Positions 46,500-59,699 of a DNA stretch of 64,000 bases are shown piece by piece. The DNA lies in contig JADANN010000099.1 of assembly GCA_018806985.1 (NCBI GenBank), forward strand, positions 2,818,001 to 2,882,000, written 5' to 3'. Positions within the stretch are counted from its first letter, which is position 1. Each line of letters begins with the position of its first letter. A program made the position numbers and the translations under genes. The notes below the pieces were generated by a model that worked only from the letters and a program-made list of their open reading frames with translations, was not told the DNA's origin and searched no databases. Source of the stretch: Angiostrongylus vasorum. Lineage: Eukaryota > Nematoda > Chromadorea > Rhabditida > Metastrongylidae.

Positions 46500-49480
46500 A
46501 AGACAGCTGTTGTATGTGCATCTAAAAAATTTCATTCTTAATTTGTAAACGTGTCTCAGAAATTTGTAAAGTGATGCGGCTACTGCCACCGCTTCTAAAC
46601 TCCGTCAATTCCTTTCACGGTGTCGTGTTTTTACCCCTGCGATAAAAACCAAATTAGTTCCTCTTCACTTTCGTTTTCTGGCTATTCTTTTCTCATCGCA
46701 GGGTGTTATGTGATATACAACCACAATGATGCTGAGATATGAGCAGAAGTTGAAACCTTAGGTGGGCTTTGATTCTGCAAATACCTTTTTCCAGGAGCTC
46801 ACATGCTATCTATCACATCAACCCACGTCTTAACTTCGCCTTTCTCTGAGCCAATTTTTTACCTTAATGGTGCTATCATCAATCATCCTAATGATAAATG
46901 ATCTGGGAAGCACAAATTGGCACTGGACCCAGTTAACCTTAAGTTCTAAATAGCTTTGATTTTGTTTCGAAGAACGTAAATAAGACAAACATTGCTTTAC
47001 CAGTGACATGAACGGGCGATGCCGATTGTAAGTTGTTGTACTATGCTTTCCTCAAGGTATAATGTAGATATAAGCTGAGATATCAGTGTTCCAGTGGTAA
47101 AGTTATCCAAATGGGATATTCCGCTTTGATATCGTTGTAGATGAAAAACAACCCTGGCTGTTATTTCGGGGGTATGAAATGAGACTCGGTCTCACTTTAG
47201 ACATTCGTCTTTATGGTGCACTTTGGGAATTTTACTCTTTTCGAAAGAGGAGTCTACTATTGTATAAGCGGATAACATCCCTTTTCATATGCCGCAGTAA
47301 AACTTTTTTCCCCAAAATCTTTTTCTCAATTTTGTCTTGTGCCCAGAGAAAATTCTGTCGTAATTTTTTTTACACTTTCGTTTATGTGGCGGAAAAATTG
47401 TTCCATCCCTCCAACAACATATTAATCATCGAATTCCATACATATGAGCGAAAAATGTTAGTTGTAGAACTAGTTGTTAAGCTCGATTTTCATCATTGAA
47501 TCGAATCATATGAGAAAAGATTGCCTTGACGTTTAAGAGTTGCGTGACCTTTTGAGTGCACAGCTTTCTTCACGCCATTCGTAACTGTGAATTGGTTTTC
47601 CTCTTGCGCTAGATGCTTCGTTCGAAACATCGTCATAGCTGCATTGCTCTAACACAAATAAAATCAGAATTCATCAAACGACTTAGAAGTCTATCTATAA
47701 ATCTCGCATAGTTAATCTATATATTTACTTATATGTTCTTACGGACTGCCTTTGTTGAGTTGACGCGAGGTTGGTAAAGTTATCGTTGTTGTCGCTGCTG
47801 TTGTTGTTGTTTCAATAGGCGCCTCACGATGGTACAGTGATTATTCTTAAATTCGAAGGGGAAAAGGAGCTGTTTTTTCCATAAGTACACAAACACACTT
47901 TTCACGTAACTGTTAGAAAACATCCTACTCATTTTTCTTGTGTGAAGTCACAACAGCGTGATTGAAGTACCAGTAGCTGAACCGGTGCCATCGTAACATA
48001 AAAATCGTGCTTCGTATTTTAGTCATCAAGATATTGACTTAGAGGTTTCGACATCACTTCGCACCGCATATTTTTCTAAAATGATTGGTCTCGAGACGGC
48101 ACGAGTTCCGATGGCATCTTTGGAATCCGTTTGGCTCCCACATTATCGCGATTCAGCACTCTCCCTTGCAGTCACGTAAAACATTTCCGTGTAGAAAAGA
48201 AACATATGGTATGAAACATGTTGATACCGGGATAAAAAAGGAGATGACACTAACATGATCAGTGGCGTAGTGTCTGTTAATACTCTTCAGTTTCGAAAAC
48301 AAGTACTGGAACAATGATTTTGTAGAGACGGAGAGAACTAACGATAGTCGAAAGTGAGTGCTCGGTGTGAGATATTCCCGCTATCATGTTACATGCTAAA
48401 TCTAGGTTATGTGTGTTTAGCGTTTAATTTAAATGGTGTTCAATACGACCATTTATCTGAGTTGATGGGTTTGAGTTATGTTTCTGCAACTGGTCCACAT
48501 GAACAAGGGCTCCGCGTTAATGGGGATGATTCTGCGATAGAAGGGCCATCCAAACTCTACATTTTAGCCTGGATTATTTGGCCAAAGTGTTATTTAGAAG
48601 TCTAAAGTTTTATTCAACACTGTTTTCACTATCCAGCGATTATAGGTTAGTCCAAGAACCACTATGCTGATGTGGACCTTGAATTTTTATTTCTACTCCA
48701 AACGAGCTGACGACATGATAACTAATGTGATTCTCTGTACTTCTCACATTCGATTTCTTTCCTCGCATACATCATCCACGAAGACCGTCGGATTTGTTTC
48801 CTGAGTTGGATACTGCTTTTGTTTTTTTTCTATTCTTTCTTCACGGATGTGATTTTTGTGGTGTTCGAGTAGAATGTCAGTACAATCCTGGCATAGCTGG
48901 TTATCTTTACTGATGCTTTTTTTCCTGATCTTGCCAATGCTTTGCTGCGATATGTCGCAAATACTGATCAGTGAAGGGGCATTGTTTCCACATCATTGAT
49001 TTCTACTTGCACCTATCAGTTTAGAAGAGACAGCCTATGTATGGCCTGCGTAATAATGATTTCCAAATCTCACTGGGCTTTCCACTCAAACTTCTAGTAA
49101 AAACTGGTTAGAAAAAGATAAAAATACATCACATTGAAAATATTGAGTCCTAAGCAACGTGGGAAGTTTTTATTCAGATTTTTAGTAATGAAGTAGGTCG
49201 AAATCCATTGCTAGAACGATTTTTTGGAAAGTGAAGTGCTCTTCACTGAAAAATTGAAAGTAAAATGAAAGAAATGAAGCTTCCTCAACACTTATGGTGT
49301 AATACCTTGCGATTAGCAAAATCTTCGTGTCCTTAATGAAACGTGCCTGTTTTAGTTTTTTTTCTTTTTTTTCTTTCCCGGAAACGGCTACTATGTCTTA
49401 TTTAGTTGAAAAACCTAGAATTCGATGGTTTTTTGCAAACTTTTCTCATTGACATTTCTCAATGGAATCGTAAAAATTTA
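46500..49480. other. Gap with no supportable gene
   Basis: AT-rich sequence with scattered short frames. At 46715-46740 there is a short trace of the inverted-repeat element (CCACAATGATGCTGAGATAT). Nothing else is assignable. Confidence 0.5.
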
Positions 49481-49482
49481 CA

Positions 49483-49741
49483 TTAAGGATACAAGAAGTT
49501 GGCGTTAATAACCCGAAACTGTTTCACATTCTTATTCGACGCAGTTGTCAGCTTTTGTTTGCTTAACATGAGCTGTACATAGCGAAGACATTTGAGGTTT
49601 ACTGTATGTACATATGGGTATGCATTTACATCCAGTAACGCACCATTAGGTAAGAACTGGTTCCCGGAAACGGCTACTGTGCATTCATAAAGAGCAAGAA
49701 GATTGTGACGAAGGTAGCCAAACTTGCTCGTTACCACTGTA
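49483..49741 (-). CDS. Candidate exon, unrecognised
   Basis: After a good acceptor (AAAACTACAG) the minus frame reads VTSKFGYLRHNLLALYECTV, then AVSGNQFLPNGALLDVNAYP, YVHTVNLKCLRYVQLMLSKQ, ending at TAA 49483. The composition is protein-like, with an internal donor (AATG|GTGCGT) possible near 49654. There is no ATG and no recognised domain. Confidence 0.3.
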
Positions 49742-49794
49742 GTTTTCGAAGTGTATCTAGGAATGTGATTGAGAGAAAACTCTGAACATAGTTC

Positions 49795-49945
49795 TCAGGA
49801 TCGACTTCCTATTAACCTCGGCATTGGATTATAAATTTGTCGTTTTTTCTGTCAGCAAGAGCTGGCTCGTCCGGCTAAAACGTATGCTGTTTAACAACCT
49901 CGCGATTGCTGAAAACGACGAACTAGGAACATATTAACAAGCGGG
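49795..49945. mobile_element. PLE 3'-tail remnant, inverted and rearranged
   Basis: AGGATCGACTTCCTATTAAC..CTCGGCATTGGATTATAAAT and ATGCTGTTTAACAACCTCGC..GATTGCTGAAAACGACG match both flanks of the palindrome at 10085-10375 and the tail at 1080-1140, with the centre deleted. Confidence 0.6.
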
Positions 49946-51489
49946 TCCACAAGGCTGGCCAGTGATACTTATCGTTGAGAACCAGTTCCGTGAAATCGAT
50001 CCCTCATGGACTGTGTAATAACCTATGATAAAAAACTTACGTTTGTGATCCATTAAAAAATGTTACATGTTATGAGAATAAAAAAGCAAAACTTGATATT
50101 TTACTGCCCATGAAGTTTTCAACATGGCTGTAGCTCGTTTCTGTTTACTTCAGCCCATCGTTACCAATCATGACTTCGATTAACATGTTCAGTAATGTTT
50201 ACAAGGCATATTCTTTTCTCTCTATTGCTATGATTTCCATTTCCAAAGCTTGTCTCCACGCTAGACCCTACCCGATGTTTTTTGTTGTTCTCCGAACACG
50301 TAGTGAAGTGGTTATCAAACACCCGAGGGAAAAAAATCCATATATTCAAAAATAACAAAACCACGAAAAGTGTTTGGAGCCGCACATATTTTGTCAGTGT
50401 GGTAAGCAAATTTTAAGTTCGGTCTAATTTAATTGCAATGTAATTGAATCTATTTAAGGATGATGGGAATCGCCGCACTGATAATATCATAGGACACATT
50501 TTCAGATATACAGCAAGTAGTTTAATCTCATAACTTTTTTCTGAGATTTGAGGTTTGTCAAGTTATTTCTGATAGCGTCTTAAGACCTTGCTGCCCTGTG
50601 GGATTCACATATCCCAGGCAGTCGAATTCGAGGGACCTGCGATCTCAAACAGGAGTTTGCATCCAGCAAGATGAAATAGTACTTCAAGGATATGGGAAGT
50701 ATATGGTTAGAGTTTCCGTGCAATGGAAGAGGCAAGGTCGCTGGCTTCGACCCAGCCGTATCAACTGAGGCTTCCATTCTTAGCAGAGTCGAGAAATTGG
50801 TAGCAGTCTTCACTTGCTACGATCCAAAAAGTTTGACGTCTGCTTGCACTGAAAACTTCGGAACGCTCTAAAATATCCATTCGGGAACTCAGAAATAATC
50901 CACTGGACCGGCATTCAACGAGATCGGTGAAAAGGACCGGTTACTCATCATCCATCAGCCTTACGCACACGTGAAGAAGACCTTCGAGGACGACGGGCAA
51001 CTAATCGAATAAAAGATTCTCACAGTACGTGACGTGGAATTATCTAAAGAAATAAGATAAATAATAGAAAGGTCAAGCGCTAGCCCAACTATTGTTCCCT
51101 TTCTTTGTACTTGATGACAGAAAACATAATATTCATTTGATGATAAACGTTTATGGCGTATGTACCAGCGGTCCGGTTCCAGCGTCATAGGAAATTCGGT
51201 AAAGCGATTTTGGCAACAAAGTGGGGCATAAAGATGTTATATAATGGAGCCACAGATATTACTCGTTAAGGAATTCGAGTTCGTCTTGTCGCGATTCCAC
51301 GTACCACCTCTCTAGGGTTGACAACGGAGTGTTAAACGTGGACCGAAAGCGATTGTGTATTTTATTTGATGCCCAAATGCGTTCAAGTGGATGGAATCGG
51401 TATCTCTGTTGTAGTGGATTAACGTATATCTTTATAGATTTGTGCACACATACTGCATGTTGAGTAGGGAAAATGCCTAGAGTTTTCGA

Positions 51490-51910
51490 AATTGTATTCG
51501 CTGCCTAAGTATGGAAGAGTAATGGCAACGATCTGTACGTATTATACACGTGTTAGCATCGCCTTATTCCACCGGAAACTGGTTATGCAAGCTGAAATGA
51601 TTATGTACGAGATCGTCGGACAGGCCGACATAGGAGCACTCTTCCTATTAAGCACTGTGTATTATAACGGAAAAGAACATTCTCGGAAAATTCGATAACA
51701 GAAGTGTCGGCGGCATTAGTGCTCATCAAGAAGATGAAGATGTACATGATACCTAAAAAACTAACTGTCCCAACAAGAAGTCTTATGAGGAAAATCGTCC
51801 CCTACACAGTGGTCGCCACCACCTTCAACGCAACATTTGGTATCAGCAGGACATGTGTTAAATTTCTCATAAGGACCCATAGTTTGAAAAGCGAAAGGGT
51901 TTCTTAGTTT
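51490..51910 (+). mobile_element. RTE LINE 5' fragment (endonuclease), subfamily A
   Basis: The ATG at 51522 reads MATICTYYTRVSIALF.. then LVMQAEMIMYEIVG, the start of the RTE AP-endonuclease domain (C-Y-N-A-R-T type box). A decayed SVGG segment follows near 51706. It stops before the inverted-repeat element. Confidence 0.55.
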
Positions 51911-51984
51911 ATTTGATCAGCCATGATGTTGCCACTTTTTATTTACTGCCTACTTTTTTTTAATTGCAAGGTATTATGCGTAGT

Positions 51985-52435
51985 GTAACCACAATGATGC
52001 TGGGATATTTGCAAAACTCCGGACCGCTGGTGTCTATGGTGGAGACCGAACAATCTATTACCCTTTCCGGTGGCTAATGCGTTCATCACCACACCATGCG
52101 CATGCGAGTACTTTACTGCGTATTCTTGTTTCATGGCAGTGTATGACATGTATAATTGTAATTGTATTTCACATGAAACCTTGCCATTAAAAAAAGAATA
52201 GGCAGTAAATAGAAAGTGACTACATTGCGATCTATTTCACAACTTCGGCTTAACTGGATTTAATGGCGATTTCTGCTCCCCCAGGTCACACGGCTGGGAG
52301 AAGGGCGAAACGAAAGGCTGATATGGTGTTGTGGTGAACGCGTTAGCTACTGGAAAGGATAGTTGCGTGTTCAATCTCTACCGCAGACACCAGCGGTACG
52401 GAATTTTGCAAATATCCCAGCATGATTATGGTTAC
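51985..52435. mobile_element. Non-autonomous inverted-repeat element, complete
   Basis: Terminal arms of about 110 bases: left 51985-52095 (GTAACCACAATGATGCTGGG..), right 52321-52435, its reverse complement with about 80% identity by eye. The interior of about 225 bases includes TGCCATTAAAAAAAGAATAG. No coding capacity. Solo or deleted relatives lie at 15640, 24269, 30925 and 46715. Confidence 0.8.
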
Positions 52436-52739
52436 AATCCATGCTATTTATCCATGATGACTCGCCCCCACTAAAACCAGCTCTGTCGACATGGATGTCC
52501 AAGTGGACTGGGTAGGGCAACGTAATAAAACGCGTAACACGAAATTAAAAATATTGTCTAAATAACGTCGCTTTATTATCCCGGAACTTCTAACGTGGTC
52601 CACAATCACATCTGGTTCAGATTCATTTTTTTCCGAAAGAGAGGGGTTGAAGCGATATTCAAAGATCGATGGATGAACTATAATATTCATCTATGTTCAT
52701 CATCAGTTGCGCTTTCGGAAGGGCGACTTTAGCAATAAC

Positions 52740-53870
52740 ATCGAGGATTAAAGCGATGGCGGCTTACCCATCAGCTTTGAGATAACGCTTCGAAGCCCAG
52801 GAATCTCAGTTAAATATGTATGCCTACGTAAATCACTCCAATGCATCAGCTTTGAGTTGCAGAAAACAAGAGACAAGTGTAGGCTTTCATTTGATCTCAA
52901 AGATCTATTCAAAAAACAAGAAGAGATTTTTAAATGAAAGAAGACACTCTTAGCTGCAGAGGTCAGGAAGAGTACCCGAAATAGTCACTGGGGACTAGTT
53001 AGTTGCACATCTACGATGGCCTCCTTTCAGCACCTGAACGTGTCGGTGCATTCAGAAGCGCACTGGAGGTGACTAACCACGCCTTCTATTGCGAAATGTT
53101 CGACAGCCACGTTCATCTGTTTTCATAAAAAAATTGCGGAAGATGGATATGTCAACAGAACTATTTGCACGCCAGAGTCTTACTCTCTATCTCAACGATC
53201 ATAAGTCGCACGTAATCTGTTTCCTAGCAAGATTAGACTGGAAATTCTGAAGAAAATGCTGCCGATACTCAAGCTGGCCGGAGATCGGGAGAAGTAAAGA
53301 CTAACGAACGAGTCGTGCTCAGAAAAAAGAGCCAGAGCGAAGGACCACACTCACACGATTGCCAAATTCACTGAACTATTAGGAATTACAACAAATCGGT
53401 TTATCTCACTTTCAAGGATTGAAAAGCGTCTTCCACTCTTGGAATAAAAAGCAGCTATGGGGACATTGGCCTGTACGAATACCCCTTCACAAATAGAATT
53501 TCATGATTATTTAAGGACATTACCGACGTTATTATAAAGGCGTAAAGACAGTTAGATGAAGCAATACCAAGTGGCATTGAGGATTATAACGAGCAGTCGG
53601 CTTAATGAAGAGAATTGTGAAGTGACCTGCTTCGAATATCAATGACGATGAATGCTGAGGCATGTTCCAAGATGTCGAAAATATAGTGACTGGAAACGCG
53701 ATGCGTCTTAACGAACACTGTTGGACATGTTTCCGGGATGTCAAGCGCAGAAGAAAATTAACATCGACGCGACGGTCACGGTTCTTCTTGAGCGTCCTAA
53801 AACTTACATAAGAAGCTTTAATAGGAAGTCGGTCTTAGAAAGTCTCCAAATTTTCTACATTATACTTTGC
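52740..53870. other. Unassigned, possibly retroelement-derived stretch
   Basis: Moderately GC-rich with broken frames on the plus strand. The texture resembles decayed retroelement coding sequence, but I cannot match it to the RTE or PLE copies in this window. Confidence 0.25.
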
Positions 53871-53877
53871 TCGATAA

Positions 53878-54165
53878 AAAGGATAAAGGGTAGAGCTCTC
53901 TGTGTTGATAAATCGCTGAGGGATGTGCCGTGCATTCGACTTCATTTAGGATTGTCGGATGTGATTGAATGCATATCTGGCCTTTTGCAATGACTCATGG
54001 TGGCCTACCGATGTATCGAGCCAGTGTTGCTATCCTCTAGGAGAAGTATGGCCCAATTTTCGACGCGGATGGATGGAAGACTTGATAAGCTTGGGACTTG
54101 AGATCGTTCCCATGTTTATTGCATTGCATCTCTAACCACTACGCTGTATGCGCACCTCAGTTCAG
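53878..54165 (-). mobile_element. tRNA-like SINE
   Basis: The plus strand begins with the complement of the tail (GGATAAAGGGTAGAGCTCTC), passes GTGATTGAATGCATATCTGG and GGCCTACCGATGTATCGAGC, and ends with the complement of the head (AACCACTACGCTGTATGCGC). Confidence 0.65.
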
Positions 54166-55719
54166 TGTATAGTGAAGTACTCCGTCGTATTTTTTGTATC
54201 GTTTTTCATTAGTGATTGGGGTTATATCTATTGCTTTGTATTCAGAGCATCCTTACTGTTTGGATCACCCGGCATCCGGGTGTGCCACGTTTTGATAAAG
54301 TGTAGAAGTTACTGACACTGCCTGCTTTCCAGCTGTCAGCTTTATACCTTCAATTCAATGTTTTGAAAAATTTTGTGGAAAATTGATGTTCACAAATTGT
54401 CTAGCGATGTTCAAACACTCATTTTCTTGTAGCCGACTTAATTAGATCGCATTCCTTATACAGGGGGCTGTTTACCTTTCGTCGTAGAATTTATAGTTCT
54501 TCTTTGAATTTGTATGTTTATTGTATATAGAATATTGGTTGGTGCGTTGAAACTAGGGAATGTGATGGGAAAGAGCAGTCAAATTTGACACTTGATTCTT
54601 CGACCGTCCTAAATTGACTTTAATTTTTTCTCTTTCTCCCTTTTTTTCTTTTTTTATTGAAGAGCATTCTGATAGTAGGGATTGATGTATTGTTTTCCTC
54701 AATCATCTCTCAGCACTGCCAATTACTTTTCTGTCCTTAGTGTATTGAGCTTCCCGGAAGCTGCGTTCACAAGGGGATCCGTATTTGTATCTGCGCTCCG
54801 ATGCCGGGACCTCTCCGGAAGGTGCTTTGAGCCTTTGTTCAGGCCCACGTGCCAATACCAGTCATCGCCACAACTGGTCTGTCTCGGTGTTGCCTATCGT
54901 CATCTGTCGCATTCAGCGGATTACGCACCGTGATCGACAACGTCCTTTCAACAGCCTGTTTTCCTGCTCTTTTTCCTCACGCCTCCTCGATGTCGCTTTC
55001 GATCCATCCCGTGAAAACACTCGTCAGACCTGTTCAGTGTTGTTGGCACATGGCACTGAATGCTGTGCCCTTCAAACATCTCCTGTGATCCTCGGATAAT
55101 GTCTTCGAACCTCGATTGTATCTCCTTCAGATTGATGTTGGTTTCGGACATCTCGAGGCAATCTCTCTTAACAACAACGACCTCATATTACTGGAAGGAT
55201 TCAATTCATAATTTTATCGCTTGGGAAATCCTTGAACAAATTTTATTTTGACAAATGAGGAATTTTAATTGGGGATATTACTTAACTCATTGCGAATTTG
55301 TAATTCTTTTCTATTTTTGTTTTTTTAAAATCTTAACTCTTGGTGAATTTACCTCTATGTTGAAGAATCATCAGGCCATAGAAAATTCTCGCCTGTATGG
55401 TTTGGCATGATTCCCTTCCTTGGCATCCCGAGAAAGACCTTCATGACAATCGCGGACTGTTATGGAGCAGAAAAAACGATCACTACTTCTTAACTAGGTT
55501 TCATCGAAATGTTGGCTATTTATGAGAATTATTTTACTCTTTGGATATCTTTGGTTGGAAATGGAGTGGTGACATTGAAGTATTCAGCCTAAGATAATCA
55601 TCTATAGAATGAAATTATGAAATTCTCTACTGCAGTTCAACATTCAGAAAAAACCACACATCACAGTGGGTGAGCATTGTGGTTTGTTAAATTTTTGCAA
55701 AAACAAGGATTCCTCGCCG

Positions 55720-58700
55720 AAAATACACCTCCCTCTGATCGACATCGTGGTGAAGACCTGGATACCCCTTTCCAAGGTTAAGTCAGGACTCCAGGGAGGA
55801 CCAAGTTGCACGACCAGCAATAAGCCAGTCTTAGTACCCAGCGCACTGGGTGCTCCCGTCTATGGCGTCAGGCGGTGAGGCGACTGGTGAGAGGCCAGAA
55901 AATCTCGGGTTACGCAGAACGTCATTGGAACCGCACCACACGCCATGGAGATTGTTACTTACTATGCACGTATAATGCCAGAACACTCTCCACAGACGCC
56001 GATCTTCACGCCCTTCTTGTAGCCACAGATCGCATTTAATTTCACGTGATCGCATTACAAGAAACAAAAATCAAGAAGACCGACATACGCCAACTAAACA
56101 AGGGACCCTTGTGATCCATGGAGAAAAGGTCCCATCACGAAATGTCGGCGGCGTAGGCTTTGTCGTCCACCCGTCCATTGTCCATCTCGTCGCGACTCAT
56201 ACGAGATCCTTTCCCCTCGCACAGCCGTCCTCCGTCTTCAGCTGTCGCATCATGAGAAGATCACTATCATCAACTGCTACTCACCGACTGAAGCAGCTGA
56301 TGAGTACGAATTAAATGCGTTCTACTATCAGTTGGAGGAAGCCATCCGCCATGATAAAGCATATCATAAATTTGTTGTCGGAGACTTCAACGCTAGAATA
56401 GGTAAAGCCAACGAGAGCGAATACAGGATCGGAAATTTCGGATTAGGAGAAAGAAATGAGAAGGGAAACCGTCTCGCAGCACTCTTGTCAGCAGCACGTC
56501 TCTTCCATGGAAACTCGTTTTTTCCAGAGAAAAGAAAGCCGCCGCTGGATATGAGAGTCTTCCAACGGCATGACTTATGCGGAGATCGACCATATTCTCA
56601 CAAACAGAAGATGGTGCCTACTTGACTTACTACATCGTTAGCCCGTCATTCTGTACTGTTTCCGATCACCGCCTTCTTCGCGCGAAGATTCGATTCAGCC
56701 ACAAGCTGGAAAAGAACTCTCTTCATCGACCACGAGGAAAAAGTCTAGCTGTATACGACAAGAACATTCTGATCGAAGTCCTATCCAAACGTGACTGACA
56801 GATTAAAGAAGACCCGACCGAAGACTACGAGCTGCTTGTCGAAGGACTGAAACCGAATTCGCCTCAGTTCCTCAAGCAAGAAGATCGGATCGCATCTCCG
56901 TCACTACTGAGGAGCTGCTCGAAGAGAAAGAAACTGAAGCTTGATCCTACTGCAACACTTTTGACATGGCTAGTAATAAGTGACAGCTGCAGAATAGCTT
57001 TGCAAGAAGATCTACAACGGTACAAGTAGAAGAAACTACTGGAAGCAGCAGAGAAAAGAAGCAGTCTGAAAAAAATGCCGTCGGGACCTGTGTGATTATA
57101 ATGTTCCGCTGTCAGCCTTTATGAGCGAAGACGGAATCGTCAAAAGTTTCCGCCATAATATGGAATTAATAGCGGAAACGTTCTACACCAACCTTTTCCG
57201 TTTCCCAATCTCCGTCCTGGACCCTACTATCACCATGGAGAAAAACCACCTGGAATTCTTCCGTCGGAGGTTCAAGTTGCGATAAAAAGCATGAAAAGAA
57301 GCACGGCTCCAGGACCAGACAATGTCACCGCAGATTTCCTTAGATCTGGAGGGCACAATTTACATGTACTTCTCGCAAATCATATGACAGTCTACCTTCA
57401 AAAGGAAAAAAATCCCAGACCAGTGGAGGACGTCGCGTACGGTCATCTTGCCCAAGAAAGGAAACCGAAAAGATCTTCGTAACTATCGTCCCACATGCTT
57501 GTTGAGTGTACTCTACAAGCTCTTCGCGAAGATTATCCTCTTGTGCATAGCAAGGACATTGGATGAGGCGCAACCAGTCGAGCAAGCAGGATTTCGAAAA
57601 GGATTTTGCTGTATGGAGCACATCCAAACGGTTTCCAGGGTCATCGAAGGTTGTCGAGAATACCACTTGCCTTACCTTTGTCGACTATGAAAAAAGCGTT
57701 TGACAGTGTCGAAACGCATGCAATCCTATCAGCGCTCGTCGACGAAGGAGTGGACCCGTCTTACATAAGAACTCTGTGCGACTGTTATCGGAGCTGCACT
57801 ACGAAAATACAGCTTTTCCATCGATCTCTTACTATACCCATAGGAAAAGAGGTTCGACAGGGCGACACAATATCGCCAAGGCTGTTCAGTGCCGCACTGC
57901 AGTGGATAATGAAGTCACTCGATTGGGATGAGAAAGTCATACGTATTGATGGAAAATTCCCATCAAACCTTCGTTTTGCCGACGACATTGTCATCTTCTC
58001 AAGAAGTGCCAGCGAAGCAGAGATGATGATCAACGAGCTCAACGAAGCGGGGGAAAAAGATCGGACTTCGCATAAATCGAAATAAGACCTAGTTCATGAA
58101 AAAACCCATGGTGCGAAGGCGAAAAAAATTGAATTGGATGGCTCTCTCATTGCAGAGACCACCTCGTACGTAAACCTTGGGCGATCAATGAGCATGGAAA
58201 GCAACATGAAGGAGGAAATAGATAGAAGAAGGAGAGCTGCTTGGGCCGCATTCGGGCCTCTCCAAGAAGCCACCGACCAACTGAAGGGTCCGAAAATCCG
58301 TGCTCATCTCTTCGATTCTACGGTCCTCCCAGCGCTCTGTTATGCTGCGGAGACGTAGGATGATACTCCAACACTTTCAAGAATGCTTCGCACTACTCAC
58401 AGAGCGCTTAAGCGATGTCTTCTGAAATATAACCGACACTCTCAATATCTAGCCGGAATGCGAGCCTCTGACCTTCGAAATCTGTCATTTCTTCGAGATC
58501 CAGGAGATTATACATCGATAGCGAAACATAGATGGGCCGGTCACATAATGAGAAGGACGGGCGACAGATGGACCGAAATAACAGTAGAGTGAACTCCAAC
58601 AGAATGCAAACGTCCCGCGAGGACCACCAACTAAACGTTGGGCGGACGTGTTCGCAAACAAAGTTAATCAGCTGTACGCGCAGCTGCAGTTGTTTTACAG

Positions 58701-58860
58701 ATCACGGTATGAGACTCACAAGCGCTACCATGCTCGAACAAGACCACCACCATGGACTACGATTGCGAGAGAAAGGAACGAATGACATATGTGCTGGGGT
58801 CCGCACAGCTCGTGGAGACGGGCCGTCCAAGTATCCAAGTACCGAAGTAAATTTTACAAA
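55720..58860 (+). mobile_element. RTE LINE, subfamily C, near full length, with intact FADD box
   Basis: Leader 55720-55900; endonuclease about 55960-56800 ([15 protein letters not shown] across a frameshift, [32 protein letters not shown]); RT about 57270-58080 (STAPGPDNVTADFL, NYRPTCLLSVLYKLF, EQAGFRKGF, KKAFDSVETHAIL, RQGDTISPRLFSAALQ, LRFADDIVIFS); C-terminal part to about 58600; 3' end CCAAGTATCCAAGTACCG at about 58850. It is younger looking than the other copies: long frames survive, but at least three frameshifts (for example near 57480 and 57690) and stops break the single ORF. Confidence 0.88.
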
Positions 58861-59374
58861 ATATGGAGCAAAACTCTTTTTGTTGCATTTAAACGCAAAT
58901 TTTGGATTCATTCTTGCGCTACATCTATTCTCATTGAGATGAGAGTTGACGTAGCTGTTAATACCAGCTTGAATTTTCCAATTTAACAATTTTTTAAACC
59001 TGAGCTCGAACTGATATCACAAAATGTTTCTGCTGACGATACGTTAGAGAGGTGGCAAAGAAGGCGGTCGATCAGTACTGACGTATTTGAGCTTGTCAAA
59101 GGAATTTCTGAGCAGGACTTGCTTTCACACAGAAGACTTAGGACAATGCAGCTCACGTTTTCGCATCCACGCCACGACCTCTAGACCTGATTTGTCACCA
59201 TTACAAAAGGCGTCAAACTCTCGAATCAGTCTATTTATGTTTTTTATTGCTTCTGAGGTAGCTGCATCATTGATCTTAATCGTGACTCCTAACTGCATGT
59301 ACATATTAATAAGGGTCTTACAAGGAGTGCATAGATTTTGCGTGCTCCAGCAAGCGTCAGCCATACTAAGACAA

Positions 59375-59660
59375 TAGTGGTGCGTGTAGCGCAGTGGTCG
59401 AAGGCGCCCTACAACACACATGGTATCAATCCCCGCACTCGTAGCTCACCAAGCTTTCCATCCCTCCAGAGTCGACCAATTGGTGCCAGGCTTCTCTGGG
59501 AAGGTAGCACACTGGCTTGATACACCAGTAGGCCACCGCGAGTCATTCGAAAAGCCAGATATGCATTCAATCACCTCCAATGATGCTTAGTGAAGTTGGT
59601 TGTTTGGCGCATCTCTTAGGGATTGATCAACGCCAAGAGCTCTACCCCTTTTTATGGCTT
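59375..59660 (+). mobile_element. tRNA-like SINE, well preserved head
   Basis: GTGCGTGTAGCGCAGTGGTC..GAAGGCGCC gives a clear tRNA-like A box, GGTATCAATCCCC the B box. CACCAAGCTTTCCATCCCTC, GGTGCCAGGCTTCTCTGGGA, TATGCATTCAATCACCTCC and the tail CGCCAAGAGCTCTACCCC follow. Confidence 0.75.
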
Positions 59661-59699
59661 TGCAAAGTACTATCCATTCTAATAATTCAGACAGTCGTG

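Noticed and set aside
50161..50409. Minus frame with an apparent membrane anchor (RLQTLFVVLLFLNIWIFF)
   Set aside because: There is no ATG, and no AG acceptor occurs between the upstream stop and the hydrophobic stretch, so it cannot be opened as an exon.
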